A program made the translations under genes and the position numbers. Source: Nitrospiraceae bacterium (GTDB taxonomy: Bacteria; Nitrospirota; Thermodesulfovibrionia; Thermodesulfovibrionales; Dissulfurispiraceae). Taken from it: a stretch of DNA of 64,000 bases. The stretch covers positions 1-64,000 of the forward strand of contig JAAYUK010000075.1 in assembly GCA_012517735.1 (NCBI GenBank), written 5' to 3'. This document shows positions 1-9,009 of this stretch, piece by piece. The number at the start of each line of letters is the position of its first letter. Positions within the stretch are counted from its first letter, which is position 1. The notes under the pieces are model-generated. The model was not told where the DNA came from and searched no databases. It was given only the letters and a program-made list of their open reading frames with translations.

Positions 1-154
1 GTACGACAACCGGATGCGCAGCAGGATACGAACCGACATGACGCCGCAGAACGTTCAGTTCATGGACCAGCTTGCGGATGTCGTGAAACGATTGATTGCC
101 GCCCTGCACGCCCAACAAGCCTCCCGGCCGTTCCGGTATCCGTCCCGGAAATAG
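1..154 (+). CDS. C-terminal end of an unknown protein (partial)
   Basis: An open frame enters from the left edge and stops with TAG at 152-154, giving about 50 residues. The visible part is basic and mostly helical-looking (a segment reading MDQLADVVKRLIAALHAQQ). It shows no signature I recognise. Only the tail is in the window, so no function is assigned. Confidence 0.4.
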   Translation, partial: YDNRMRSRIRTDMTPQNVQFMDQLADVVKRLIAALHAQQASRPFRYPSRK

Positions 155-334
155 CGCCCATATCCGACATACCTTTATTTATTCTATCACAGCGTCTGCC
201 TTCAGATAGTCACCTATGCGCACCAGATTCTGTGCTATACTCGCAAAATATATTTTCTTGGGGGGGATTCATGAAATGCGGGTATGCACTATTCAGCGCT
301 GCACTTCTCGACTCGAAGGGGTTTTGACGAGTCG
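155..334. other. Intergenic stretch with a possible 18-codon ORF
   Basis: No convincing gene. A G-rich run at 260-267 precedes an ATG at 271 that opens an 18-codon frame ending TGA at 325-327. A TATACT box lies at about 234-239. The end of the frame overlaps an inverted repeat (CGACTCG / CGAGTCG) close to the stop of the diadenylate cyclase gene. It may be a peptide or a truncated gene start; there is no direct support for either. Confidence 0.25.
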
Positions 335-1234
335 CTAAACCACCCGCCGGCTGATGAGGGGTTCCAGCGTTGCGACAATGCGCCCGTGCTTGAAGAGCGT
401 GACCTTTCCGGTACTTTCGGAAACGACGATAGCAACCGCATCGGTCTTTCGTGTCATTCCGGCGGCAGAGCGGTGGCGAGCGCCGAGGCCGCCGAATTTT
501 TTCTCCGCAACCGGTGCAGCCTCGAGATGGCGCCCGGCGGCTTCGACGACACCATCGGACGAGATAACGATAGCCCCATCCAGCTTCGCAAGCTCCTTCA
601 GGCTTTCCACCACCTGCGGCAGTGTGATGAGACGCTCTTTTTTGGGATACCCCCTGAACGGGTTGAACACAACCTGACGTGAGGACGCCATCACCGCATC
701 CGAATCGCCGATCACGAAAATCGTACCGACCGATTTGCCCTCGCGCCCGAGCGCCCCGATATCGAGCGCAATATCGATGACCGCCATGATCGTATGAAAC
801 GCCTTGTTGTGAATCAGCGCCTCGACATCAAACGGATACTCCTCGCTCCAGGAATGTTTCAGATCGTGAATCGTGATCGTATCAAGATGCGGCTTGCCGT
901 GCGGACCGAGCAGGCAGACCAGACGACTGTCGGGCCGGATCACTCCCTGAATGACGCCATGGAGAAATGCATATTTGATGCGTGAAAAGCGCGTCTGGTT
1001 GCCCGACCAACTCCTGACGACTGCAGCGCAACTCTTCTTCAGCTCGGCATCACGAATATCAATCAGCTTTGGGACAACCAGCACAATGTGCTGACGATCA
1101 GAAATCTGCGCCTTCGCGAACCAGCGGCACTCGGCTGCATCGTTCAGAAACAGGAAGAGCTTCTCCGCTCCGGTCCCCTGTACGATGTCAAGCGCATTTT
1201 CAACAAGAAGTATTTGCTGATCTTTGGCAGCCAT
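335..1234 (-). CDS. Diadenylate cyclase (DAC/DisA_N domain), c-di-AMP synthase
   Basis: 299 aa. The C-terminal third (about residues 200-299) is a DAC domain that condenses two ATP to cyclic di-AMP. The two catalytic signatures are visible: DGA at 219-221 and RHR at 253-255 within GLGARHRSAAG. The N-terminal ~180 residues are not the membrane anchor of CdaA nor the HhH region of DisA. The layout, a cytosolic N-domain followed by a DAC, is closer to the archaeal/bacterial DacZ-like enzymes. It has no membrane segments, so it should be cytoplasmic. The ATG has only a weak G-rich Shine-Dalgarno. It stands alone, convergent with the unknown gene at the left edge. The catalytic call is firm; the DacZ-like grouping is inference. 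Confidence 0.85.
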   Translation of the reverse strand: MAAKDQQILLVENALDIVQGTGAEKLFLFLNDAAECRWFAKAQISDRQHIVLVVPKLIDIRDAELKKSCAAVVRSWSGNQTRFSRIKYAFLHGVIQGVIRPDSRLVCLLGPHGKPHLDTITIHDLKHSWSEEYPFDVEALIHNKAFHTIMAVIDIALDIGALGREGKSVGTIFVIGDSDAVMASSRQVVFNPFRGYPKKERLITLPQVVESLKELAKLDGAIVISSDGVVEAAGRHLEAAPVAEKKFGGLGARHRSAAGMTRKTDAVAIVVSESTGKVTLFKHGRIVATLEPLISRRVV

Positions 1235-1372
1235 ACCGCCCCACAGAAAGGTTTTCCGGTCGCCCGGTCACTCTTCAAACTAACAGAATCGCCATCCGGT
1301 GTCAAACCCGAACCAACCTGGGGGGTATTCCCGAAGTCCGGTTCATCGGGCGTGTCAGAAACGCCTGAGCAC

Positions 1373-1400
1373 AAAAAAAGCCCCTCCGGGGAGGGGCCTT
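1373..1400 (-). terminator. Rho-independent terminator after tRNA-Gly
   Basis: On the - strand a GC-rich stem (GGCCCCTC / GAGGGGC) with a short CCGG loop is followed by a run of seven T. It sits 16 bases beyond the 3' end of the tRNA gene and would end the ilvD-tRNA or tRNA transcript. Confidence 0.85.
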
Positions 1401-1415
1401 TCGCTGACAGAACAA

Positions 1416-1486
1416 GCGGGCGACGAGATTCGAACTCGCGACCTTCAGCTTGGGAAGCTAACACTCTACCACTGAGTTACGCCCGC
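1416..1486 (-). tRNA. tRNA-Gly (anticodon CCC)
   Basis: 71 nt cloverleaf read on the - strand. The acceptor stem GCGGGCG pairs with CGCCCGC, the D arm contains AGTGGTA, and the anticodon stem TTAGC/GCTGA carries loop TTCCCAA, so the anticodon is CCC (reads GGG). The T arm GCGAG-TTCGAAT-CTCGT is canonical. The CCA end is not encoded. It lies 24 bases after the ilvD stop and is followed by a terminator. Confidence 0.95.
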
Positions 1487-1510
1487 GTGCCCTGTAGCAT
1501 ACCATGAAAG

Positions 1511-3169
1511 CTACTCTCCGTTCATCACTGCACCGGTACCGGCGGACGACACCATCTGTGCGTAGCGGGAGAGCCAGCCTTTCTTGATCTTCGGCTGCGG
1601 CTTTTTCCAGGCTGCCCGGCGTTTTGCCAGATCCGCATCTGACACGAGCAGATCAACCGTACGTTTCGCAATATCGATGCGAATGCGATCTCCGTCACGA
1701 ATAAGGGCAATCGGCCCGCCCTCCATCGCCTCAGGCGAAACGTGCCCGATGCACGGGCCGCGGGTGCCGCCCGAAAACCGTCCGTCCGTTATCAAGGCAA
1801 CTGATTCAGTCAGGCCCATGCCCGCAATAGCCGATGTCGGCGAGAGCATTTCGCGCATGCCCGGTCCTCCCTTGGGCCCCTCATAGCGGATGACCACAAC
1901 GTCACCGGCCTTGATTTCACCGGCAAGGATCGCCTTCATGCCCGCCTCTTCGGAATCGTACACCTTTGCGGTCCCCTCGAATTTCATCATGTTCTTGGAG
2001 ACCGCCGTCTGCTTGACCACCGAGCCCTGCGGAGCAAGATTGCCCTTGAGAATCGCAATGCCCCCCTGCTTATGATACGCCTTCGCCATCGGACGGATAA
2101 CTTCGGAATCCATGACAACGGCCGCATCGGCAATCGCCAGAACATCCTTGCCGGACACGGTCGGATTCGGCTTGAGCAGCTCTTTCAGCTGCTTCAGCAC
2201 CGCCGGAATACCGCCTGCATGATCAAGGTCCTCCATATAGTGCGGGCCGCTGGGAATCATGCTTGCAATGTGCGGCGTCCGGCGTGCGATATGGTCAAAG
2301 GTCTCCAACGGCAGCTTTACGCCCGCTTCATGCGCAATGGCGGGGATATGCAGCGCCGTATTCGTCGATCCGCCCAGCGCAAGATCCACGGTAATCGCAT
2401 TATGAAACGCCTCGGGAGTGAGGATTTTCGACGGGGTGATATTTTTCTTCACCAGTTCGACGATCCGTTGACCACTCGCAAAAGCAATGCGACGCTTCTG
2501 CGCCATGACCGCAGGGACCGTTGCGCAGCCGGGCAGACTCATGCCGAGCGACTCGGTAACACACGCCATCGTGTTTGCCGTATACATGCCCTGGCAGGAG
2601 CCGGCACCCGGACAGGCGCAGACTTCGAGCGTCTGGAGCTCAGCCTGATCGATCAGACCCTTTTTGAATTTGCCGACCGCCTCAAAGGTGTCACTGGTGA
2701 GATTGAGCCTCCTGCCGCGATGATGCCCCGAGATCATCGGGCCGGCGGTGACGACGATGCTCGGGATGTTGAGCCGGGCCGCGGCCATGAGCATGCCGGG
2801 GGTAATCTTGTCGCAGTTGGTCAGGAGGACAAGACCGTCAAGCCGGTGCGCTTCGGCAATCGTCTCGACCATGTCGGCGATCAGCTCCCGCGAGGCAAGC
2901 GAATAATGCATGCCTTTGTGCCCCATGGCAATGCCGTCGCAGATGCCCGGAATGCCGAAAAAGAACGGATATCCTCCTCCCGTATGAACGCCCTTTTCGA
3001 TGAATCGTTCGAGGTCGCGCATGCCGATGTGACCCGGAATAAGATCGGTAAAACTGGTTGCGACACCGATGAACGGTTTGTCCATTTCGGTCTGCGGGAT
3101 GCCGGTGGCGTACAGGAGCGCGCGATGCGGAACCCGTTCGAGTCCTGATTTGATGGTCTTGCTTCTCAT
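1511..3169 (-). CDS. ilvD: Dihydroxy-acid dehydratase
   Basis: 552 aa, normal length for IlvD/Edd enzymes. It dehydrates 2,3-dihydroxy-isovalerate and 2,3-dihydroxy-3-methylvalerate in valine, leucine and isoleucine synthesis, in the cytoplasm, using an Fe-S cluster. Cysteines expected for the cluster are visible: Cys77 ([13 protein letters not shown]), Cys119 ([10 protein letters not shown]) and Cys192 ([16 protein letters not shown]). The ATG follows a purine-rich AAGGGAT. No other ilv genes are adjacent; a DUF465 gene precedes it and tRNA-Gly follows. No T-box, leader peptide or attenuator is evident upstream. Confidence 0.97.
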   Translation of the reverse strand: MRSKTIKSGLERVPHRALLYATGIPQTEMDKPFIGVATSFTDLIPGHIGMRDLERFIEKGVHTGGGYPFFFGIPGICDGIAMGHKGMHYSLASRELIADMVETIAEAHRLDGLVLLTNCDKITPGMLMAAARLNIPSIVVTAGPMISGHHRGRRLNLTSDTFEAVGKFKKGLIDQAELQTLEVCACPGAGSCQGMYTANTMACVTESLGMSLPGCATVPAVMAQKRRIAFASGQRIVELVKKNITPSKILTPEAFHNAITVDLALGGSTNTALHIPAIAHEAGVKLPLETFDHIARRTPHIASMIPSGPHYMEDLDHAGGIPAVLKQLKELLKPNPTVSGKDVLAIADAAVVMDSEVIRPMAKAYHKQGGIAILKGNLAPQGSVVKQTAVSKNMMKFEGTAKVYDSEEAGMKAILAGEIKAGDVVVIRYEGPKGGPGMREMLSPTSAIAGMGLTESVALITDGRFSGGTRGPCIGHVSPEAMEGGPIALIRDGDRIRIDIAKRTVDLLVSDADLAKRRAAWKKPQPKIKKGWLSRYAQMVSSAGTGAVMNGE

Positions 3170-3236
3170 GGCAATACGATCCCTTTCACGTTTTCGTCAT
3201 GGATTGCAACAGACAGGTTTTGTGGGTATCCGGCAC

Positions 3237-3467
3237 TCAGGCTTGCGGCTGATGCGCCCGATAATCCCGGATAAAAGCCGCTATTTTATCTTTTTTGTAG
3301 AGTTTTTCTTTCTGCAGTCGTTTTTTTTCGATTTCTTCGTCGGGCGAGAGGTAGTGTTTTGCGTTGTAGTCATTGAGCAGTTCGTCCAGATGCCGGTGTT
3401 CACTGTACAGCTTGCGGAAATCATCGTTTTCGGACTTCAGCACTTCGACAATCTTTTCGTCATTCAT
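3237..3467 (-). CDS. DUF465 / YdcH-family small helical protein
   Basis: 76 aa. The composition (many Glu, Lys, Leu; segment EEIEKKRLQKEKLYKKDKIA) and the pattern SEHRHLDELLNDYN are typical of DUF465 (YdcH-like), short antiparallel helical-hairpin proteins of unknown role. It has an AGGAGG-type ribosome site just before the ATG. It lies between the transglutaminase gene and ilvD with 67 bases to ilvD, and probably has its own promoter (see 3509-3550). Confidence 0.8.
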   Translation of the reverse strand: MNDEKIVEVLKSENDDFRKLYSEHRHLDELLNDYNAKHYLSPDEEIEKKRLQKEKLYKKDKIAAFIRDYRAHQPQA

Positions 3468-3508
3468 GGCAGCCTCCTCAAAGTGTGGAAATTTACCATC
3501 GTGATTTC

Positions 3509-3550
3509 ATTTTACACCAAACCCCACGAAAATTGTCACCGGATTGTCAC
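3509..3550 (-). promoter_or_regulatory. Possible promoter with GTGACAAT direct repeat before the DUF465 gene
   Basis: On the - strand the octamer GTGACAAT occurs twice, 11 bases apart (3532-3539 and 3543-3550). The nearer copy gives a TGACAA -35-like box 18 bases before a TAAAAT -10-like box at 3509-3514. The repeat could bind a regulator. Support is only by pattern. Confidence 0.35.
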
Positions 3551-3552
3551 AA

Positions 3553-5496
3553 TCATGTATCAGTTTGAATTTGCTTGATTTTTTGAAGAATTTGGCCCAA
3601 CCCGCGCAAAGATTCTGCATCGAAAGCCCCGTCGCGGTAGTAACAGCGATGATAGCGTTCCACAAAACTGCCCGCTTCATCACGGAGCTCGGTCTGCGAA
3701 ATCCGGGAAACCAGCTCCGAAAGGCCCTCACCGTCCCGCCGCGCATAGCCGGACCGCGCCAGACACGAAAGGAACTCCCCGAGCAGACGCTGTTCCGGTC
3801 CTGGGCGATGTTTCAGATACCACACAAGGGCCGCGGCAAGAGCGCATGAAACAAGCACGGCACCAAACACCGCCAGATCATTTTTGCTCAATGACAACCG
3901 GGTATCCATATTCCGGGCGCTGTCCCGCATCGTCTGGAAGAGCCGCATCTGTTTCTCGAAGTCATAGCTGATCACGAACGCGTTCCACGCATACTGCACC
4001 GAGTCCATGAGCATGCGCATCTTCAGCGCAAAACTCCGCTCCACAGCGGCTGAATAGGTCTCCGCAGAGGAAGGCGTCGGATCAAACCTCACCCACCCCT
4101 GTCCGTCAATATGCGCCTCCACCCATACATGCGCGCTTTTCTGCGGCACCGCATAATACCCCGCAACTTCATTGTAATAGCCTCCCCGATACCCGCCCAC
4201 CAGCCGCGCCGGGATATCGATCATCCGCAGCATTACCGCCATGGACGAGGCAAAGTATTCGCAATTGCCCCGCCGCACCTCAAAAAGAAAGGTCTGCACC
4301 GGATCGCCCCCCTGGGGAAGCGACTGCAGCGCATAGGTATACCGCCCGCTGTCGCGAAGATGCGCCGCTATTGCCGCTGCCGCTTCCGCGCCCCGCGCAC
4401 GGCCGGTTACCGAACGGACCAGCGCCCTCACCTCCGACCACTGACGCTCGGGCAGCCGGGTATATTTGGGGGAAATCGCTTCACGGGATGCGGTCTGCGC
4501 CATCGGGGCCGAGACCGCTTCATAACGGATTCTCCGCTCAAAGACCCGGGGCAGGGTTATCGTCAGATCGGAGGCCATTTGCGCCTGCCGCAGGGAAACG
4601 GACATCGGCCGGTCAAGCGCGAAAAGATACCGGTTCTGGTACGGTTCCAGATAGATAACCTGCTGCACGACCGGTCCACGCGCAGACTGATACTCCGCGG
4701 CGCCGGATCTGTCGGCCGAACGGGTCCACTTCTGGCCGTCGAAGGTATCGAGCACGATTCCGCGCCAGTACAATGCGTCGTCATCAATGCGCTGCATCTC
4801 CGCCCGAAAAGCAAAGAGCGTGTTTTCCTGAATCCCGGCAACATCGCCCAGCGAAACCTGCTCGCTGAATCCGCTGGAGCCGCCCGAGCCGCGGTTCAGA
4901 AACGTCATGAGCGGAAACGTCGAACGCGGCATGACGATAAAAAACAGGAGGCTCAAGGGCAACGCGATCGTCGGAATCAGCAGCGATGTCGCGAGCATGC
5001 GCCGCACGACCGGCCGTGAGACTTCGAGCCGGGCATCCTGGACATAATAGGTCAGCAGCACAATGGCGGTTGACAGCAAATACATGAGCGCGATCAGGGC
5101 GGCGAGAAAATCCATATCGATCGAAACCAGCGCAGAGCCGGCGAGCAGAAAGACCGAAAGCAGATAGATCTGCATGTAGTCCCGGAACCCTTTCTGTTCG
5201 AGGAGCTTGATGCCGACCATCAGCAGGAGCATCTGGAGCACCGGCGTTACCGGGTCTGCAAGCGAAATACGGAACAGGCTCATGACAAGAATGACGAGCG
5301 CCATGAGGTTCAGCACCCACCGCGGCACGACAAACCGCGCCTGCCGCTCGAATGCCACCGAAAGTGCGGCCATTGCAAGAAAGATCAATGCATAGACAAG
5401 CCCGGCCGGACGCGCAACCATGACAAACGAGAGCATGCAGATCGCATACGTCAGGACCTTTACAACCGCTTCGATGCGGACGCTTTCAGCGGCCAT
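3553..5496 (-). CDS. TgpA-like membrane transglutaminase-core protein
   Basis: About 647 aa from the ATG at 5494-5496; the frame is open further upstream, but that part overlaps the DUF58 gene and looks non-coding. The N-terminal ~190 residues hold several hydrophobic membrane segments (TgpA N-domain). A soluble region follows with a transglutaminase-like triad: Cys in RRGNCEYFASS, His in KSAHVWVEAH and Asp in GWVRFDPTPSS. A further membrane helix lies near residue 540. The family is thought to act on cell-envelope peptides; the substrate is unknown. The start overlaps the end of the DUF58 gene by 11 bases. MoxR, DUF58 and TgpA in this order form a well-known conserved operon. Confidence 0.88.
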   Translation of the reverse strand: MAAESVRIEAVVKVLTYAICMLSFVMVARPAGLVYALIFLAMAALSVAFERQARFVVPRWVLNLMALVILVMSLFRISLADPVTPVLQMLLLMVGIKLLEQKGFRDYMQIYLLSVFLLAGSALVSIDMDFLAALIALMYLLSTAIVLLTYYVQDARLEVSRPVVRRMLATSLLIPTIALPLSLLFFIVMPRSTFPLMTFLNRGSGGSSGFSEQVSLGDVAGIQENTLFAFRAEMQRIDDDALYWRGIVLDTFDGQKWTRSADRSGAAEYQSARGPVVQQVIYLEPYQNRYLFALDRPMSVSLRQAQMASDLTITLPRVFERRIRYEAVSAPMAQTASREAISPKYTRLPERQWSEVRALVRSVTGRARGAEAAAAIAAHLRDSGRYTYALQSLPQGGDPVQTFLFEVRRGNCEYFASSMAVMLRMIDIPARLVGGYRGGYYNEVAGYYAVPQKSAHVWVEAHIDGQGWVRFDPTPSSAETYSAAVERSFALKMRMLMDSVQYAWNAFVISYDFEKQMRLFQTMRDSARNMDTRLSLSKNDLAVFGAVLVSCALAAALVWYLKHRPGPEQRLLGEFLSCLARSGYARRDGEGLSELVSRISQTELRDEAGSFVERYHRCYYRDGAFDAESLRGLGQILQKIKQIQTDT

Positions 5497-6358
5497 ACAA
5501 CGCCAGTTCCCGGAGCATTGCCCGCTTGTGCGCGGTTGACAACGCCGGCTTGAAGAGTCTGTCCCCGCAGGAGAGACCGACGGGTATGCCCTTTTGACAC
5601 ATGTGGAGGATAAAGCCGGTGACACACGAAATCCGCTCTTCAAGGTCTTCGATCTGCACGCGTTCGAACTCCACGACAACGGGTTCGTGTACCAGGGACG
5701 CGAGTTCCTTGGTTTTCAGCGAGCCGGTGCGCGCCGTCGCTTTCCAATGGACATATTTCAACGGATCGCCCGGAACATAATCGCGGACGGAAATGGGCTC
5801 AGCATCGAATCCGGCAGCGTCGAGCGACCGCTCACCCTGCATCCGTCTCTGCGCGGACGACGCCTCCTGAAAGAGCGCGCACCGCCTGGGCCGGGCAAAA
5901 ACGATACCGGCATGATCGGCGGAGAGTCCCCGGCAGCGGGTGAAGAAACTGAACGGAAACACCGAACAGATACGGACCCGCTCAAACCGGTAGGCGCCAC
6001 GTTGACTGAATTCCCACGAAACATGGAGCGTCTCTTCCCGTCCGGCATCAACGAATGGAAACACCACTTCCCTCCCTTCGATGATCACCTTCATCAGAAA
6101 TACCGGAAAAAAACGTCTCCGGTTTCTGAGCGTGACCGCAAGGGGGAATTCCGTGCCCGCATACACCTCATCGGGCAGAGAGAAGTGTACCTCTACCGCA
6201 GACAGATTGTGCCGGCCGAGGAACCCGGAAAGCGCCATATAGCTGAGGAAAACCGATACGATGAGGTAGATCAGATTGTTGCCGGTATTGACTGCACCGA
6301 ACCCGAGCAGGAGCGTAACCGCAATGTACAGCCATCCGGCCTTCGAGATCCGGATCAC
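5486..6358 (-). CDS. DUF58-domain membrane protein
   Basis: 290 aa. Two hydrophobic segments near the N-terminus (about residues 10-50) anchor it. The C-terminal half carries the DUF58 signature SVRDYVPGDPLKYVHWKATA, which belongs to a vWA-like fold usually paired with MoxR ATPases. The first codon overlaps the stop of moxR by 4 bases and the last codons overlap the transglutaminase start, so translation is probably coupled. Role inferred: MoxR-dependent assembly or maturation at the membrane. Confidence 0.9.
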   Translation of the reverse strand: MIRISKAGWLYIAVTLLLGFGAVNTGNNLIYLIVSVFLSYMALSGFLGRHNLSAVEVHFSLPDEVYAGTEFPLAVTLRNRRRFFPVFLMKVIIEGREVVFPFVDAGREETLHVSWEFSQRGAYRFERVRICSVFPFSFFTRCRGLSADHAGIVFARPRRCALFQEASSAQRRMQGERSLDAAGFDAEPISVRDYVPGDPLKYVHWKATARTGSLKTKELASLVHEPVVVEFERVQIEDLEERISCVTGFILHMCQKGIPVGLSCGDRLFKPALSTAHKRAMLRELALYGR

Positions 6359-7287
6359 ACCGGGAGGCGTATCTGCTCGACGAGCGATTGGATGATCTCC
6401 TTTTTATCGACGCTGCCGTATTCTTCCCGGTAAATGAGCCGGTGCGGCACCGTATAGGGTGCAAGCACCTTGACATCCTCGGGAATCACGTAATCGCGTC
6501 CGCTGAAATAGGCCAGGGTCTGCGCAGTCGCCTGAATGGCGAGCACTCCCCGCGTCGAGATGCCTGCCAGAATGAATTTGCTCGATCGCGTCGCCTCAAC
6601 GATATCCAGGATATAGTCAAGCACTCTGTCGGAAATCACCACGCTCTTCCGGATATCGTCCTGGATCGCAATAACATCTTCTTTCGTCATCATCGGAACG
6701 ATGTCGTATAGCTCTTCCCGGCGGCTGCCGGACTTCAGGATCTCCATCACGGCGTTCCGGTCAGGATACCCGACACTGATCTTCATCATGAAACGGTCGA
6801 GCTGTGACTCCGGCAGCGGAAACGTGCCGAACTGCTCCACCGGATTTTGTGTGGCGATCACAAAAAAGGGCCGGATCAGTTTGTAGGTCTTCCCTTCGAT
6901 CGTCGTCTGCTTCTCGGCCATCGCCTCCAGCAGCGCGCTCTGCGTCTTCGGCGTGGCTCTATTGATCTCGTCCACCAGCACGATATTGTTGAAGATGGGA
7001 CCGGGATGAAATTCGAACGCACTGGTGTCCTTGTTGAACATCGAAAGCCCGGTGATATCGCTCGGCAACAGATCGCTCGTGCACTGGATACGGCCGAAAT
7101 TCATGCCGAGCGCTTTTGCAATGGCGATCGCAATCGTCGTCTTGCCGAGTCCCGGCATGTCTTCCACCAGCAGATGTCCCCGCGAGAAAAAGGCGATCAG
7201 CGCGAGTTTCAGGGAACTGGACTTGCCATGCAGGTACTTCGAAAGGAACGTTATGATTTCGTCAATGGTCTTATTGCGCAGTTGCAT
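6355..7287 (-). CDS. MoxR-family AAA+ ATPase
   Basis: 310 aa, full length for MoxR. Walker A is GLGKTTIAIA near residue 46-55, Walker B is VLVDEINRATPKTQSALLEA, and sensor 1 lies in VIATQNPVEQFGTFPLPESQ. MoxR ATPases act as chaperones that help vWA-type or metal proteins mature. First gene of the moxR-DUF58-tgpA operon. The ATG is followed by a normal N-terminus (MQLRNKTIDEII). The region upstream is gene-free. Confidence 0.93.
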   Translation of the reverse strand: MQLRNKTIDEIITFLSKYLHGKSSSLKLALIAFFSRGHLLVEDMPGLGKTTIAIAIAKALGMNFGRIQCTSDLLPSDITGLSMFNKDTSAFEFHPGPIFNNIVLVDEINRATPKTQSALLEAMAEKQTTIEGKTYKLIRPFFVIATQNPVEQFGTFPLPESQLDRFMMKISVGYPDRNAVMEILKSGSRREELYDIVPMMTKEDVIAIQDDIRKSVVISDRVLDYILDIVEATRSSKFILAGISTRGVLAIQATAQTLAYFSGRDYVIPEDVKVLAPYTVPHRLIYREEYGSVDKKEIIQSLVEQIRLPV

Positions 7288-8014
7288 GCTTCATTGTAGC
7301 GCATTTCCGGACCTCCGCGAAACAGACGATCCGGTCAAAAACAATCCGCGCCTGCACAATACCACCGCAGAAAATGGCCGGAAATGACATGCGCCCTTTC
7401 GGCGGCCCGCAAAAACAGGCGGTCAAGCTGCGCGGGACGGGACTGGATCAGGAGATAACGTTATCCGCCCCTGCACCGGCAATGCCCGCAGCCAAAAACT
7501 TCATTCAACCGAGAATGGTCATTAAGCCTGACAGGACAAGCAACGCCGCTCAACTGCCATCCCGAAAAGTCATCGACATTTTCGGGGGCCCCGCTTCTCG
7601 GACGGCGTCCAGCTATCCTCCGAGGTATTCGCCTCGCACATACGTCCTGTATGTGCCGCTTCGCCGGATAAATCCGCTCTGTTGCCAGTCCAGCCTGGCT
7701 CTGAGCGCTTTTGGTCGAATCCAATGACAATTTTGGGATAAAGCTCGATGATATCCGCCGGGATTGTTTGCATGAGCCATCTCCGTTTGGGATTGATGCT
7801 CAGCTCCGCGTAGTCGCGTCTTACAGGCAGGCCGCCTGATGGCAAGCCCACATCTCTCTACCGATATTCTTTTCTGACTATTTGTCGCTATATTCATAAT
7901 TACATCAGTCAGTTAGCCAAGTCTTTTCTCTTTGACTTCATATGCCCCCTATGATATCTTTAACAGAAGTCGTTCAGATAATAATTTGTTATTTTTGAAA
8001 TCAGGGAGATCGAT
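7288..8014. other. Gene-free stretch with hairpins, a dispersed repeat and a GTTAGCC box
   Basis: No ORF here is convincing; frames on both strands run through repeat sequence. It holds an 8-bp-stem hairpin (CCCGAAAA / TTTTCGGG, 7561-7586) and a copy of the dispersed repeat (7600-7741). At about 7911-7917 there is GTTAGCC, the same heptamer that ends the attC-like site at 8993-8999, so this may be the left border of the cassette island. One frame on the - strand (about 7720-7851) has protein-like composition and may be a gene remnant. Confidence 0.5.
7600..7741 (-). repeat. Dispersed palindromic repeat, copy 1
   Basis: Read on the - strand it matches copy 2 (30700-30844) almost throughout: a start like TTATCCCAAAATTGTCATTG, then AAGCGCTCAGAGCC, CAACAGAGCGGATTTAT, an inverted repeat GCACATAC...GTATGTGC, CGAATACCTCGGAGG and CTGGACGCCGTCC. 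Copy 3 (51023-51103) has the first third. The sequence carries no ORF of its own. It may be a non-autonomous mobile or REP-like element. Confidence 0.75.
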
Positions 8015-8938
8015 TTGAGTTTTGCTGACATCATTTGTCAAATCTTGCGAACGACTCCGGAAGGTATGACGCCTCAACAAATTCGAGAAGTCATCAAGAC
8101 GAGATTTCCTGATTACTACGATACTGAATCTCATCGCCGCAATGTGGCACAAGGACATTACAGTGATGTTGACCATGCTCTCCTCGCACAGATTTATGGT
8201 GTCTCCCGCACTAGCGGCCAAGTAGTTGTCGATAAAACACTAAAACCAATAAGGCTGGTGCTCTCTCTAGGGCAGGTTGGCCATGTCAGTAATGGCGTAG
8301 GTAAAGACAATGTCGTGAGGCGGACGGAACAGACTACGCAACGTGAAGCAATAATGTCAGAACCGTTGACGCCGACGTGCGACCTCTTATCAGACTATCT
8401 TGCCAAGTGGAAACAATTAGAAAATTACCGACTCCAGGAGGCATCGCTCGGCCTCCTCTTTCAAAATCTGTGTCCAGAGAACAAGGAAATTGAACACGTG
8501 TTGCTGAAAGTAAGCGCCCTCAACGATTTCTACAGCACCAATATTTTCGACACATATTCTGTTGCCAGGCATATTCTCACGAAGGATATTGATGATAGGC
8601 TAAAAACAGACGACTATTCTCTTGTGAACGACATAGCACAAATATCAATCAAGAACAAAAACAAGAATTTTTATTCGTTCGCCTCAAAGTACTGTAGCCA
8701 TCACAAACCCACCAGCTATCCGATCTATGATTCATTTGTTGAAAAGATGTTGTTGCATTATAAATCAAGAGACAACTTCGATAGCTTCGACAAGGTCGAT
8801 CTGAAAAACTACGGTCGACTTATCAAGGTCATCAGAAACTTTCAAGGCTTTTACAAACTCGATAAGTTTACCTTGCGAGAAATCGACATCTTTCTATGGC
8901 TCGCAGGTAAAGATTGGTTCCCGAAAAAATACAGATGA
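8015..8938 (+). CDS. Winged-helix N-terminal protein of unknown function (first island gene)
   Basis: 307 aa. The start is TTG at 8015 with AGGGAGA upstream. Residues 1-75 look like a winged-helix/HARE-type DNA-binding domain (TPEGMTPQQIREVIKTRFP). From about residue 115 the protein is a separate helical domain. Its segment FASKYCSHHKPTSYPIYDSF resembles the core of 8-oxoguanine-glycosylase-fold (OGG-like) proteins found in accessory and defence loci; that match is from memory and tentative. It is AT-richer than the neighbours, and its stop is directly followed by an attC-like site, as expected for an integron cassette gene. Function unknown; a DNA-related role is inferred. Confidence 0.75.
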   Translation: MSFADIICQILRTTPEGMTPQQIREVIKTRFPDYYDTESHRRNVAQGHYSDVDHALLAQIYGVSRTSGQVVVDKTLKPIRLVLSLGQVGHVSNGVGKDNVVRRTEQTTQREAIMSEPLTPTCDLLSDYLAKWKQLENYRLQEASLGLLFQNLCPENKEIEHVLLKVSALNDFYSTNIFDTYSVARHILTKDIDDRLKTDDYSLVNDIAQISIKNKNKNFYSFASKYCSHHKPTSYPIYDSFVEKMLLHYKSRDNFDSFDKVDLKNYGRLIKVIRNFQGFYKLDKFTLREIDIFLWLAGKDWFPKKYR

Positions 8939-8939
8939 G

Positions 8940-8999
8940 TAATAACCTGCCGGTCCACAGCGACGCGCCCAAAAGCGGCGCGTGACCGGCGCGTTAGCC
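8940..8999 (+). repeat. attC-like recombination site 1
   Basis: AAC (8944-8946), two bases, GCCGGTC, a bulge of eight, CGCGCC, a short loop, GGCGCG, one base, GACCGGC, two bases, GTTAGCC (8993-8999). The two arms pair in two blocks flanked by AAC...GTT, the plan of an integron attC site. It begins within 6 bases of the stop of the preceding gene. Loop and bulge sizes are not fully typical. Confidence 0.5.
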
Positions 9000-9009
9000 G
9001 CTGACTAGC

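Noticed and set aside
284-1507. ORFs on + opposite the diadenylate cyclase and tRNA
   Set aside because: Shadow frames of a gene with intact catalytic motifs on the other strand.
4111-5019. 302-aa ORF on + inside the transglutaminase gene
   Set aside because: Arg/His-rich composition typical of an antisense shadow in GC-rich DNA; no family features.
7374-7897. Several ORFs on both strands (about 60-117 aa)
   Set aside because: They run through repeat and hairpin sequence, lack ribosome sites and overlap each other.
8941-9000. Plain terminator reading of attC-like site 1
   Set aside because: No T-run on either strand, and the AAC...GTT frame recurs at the other sites.
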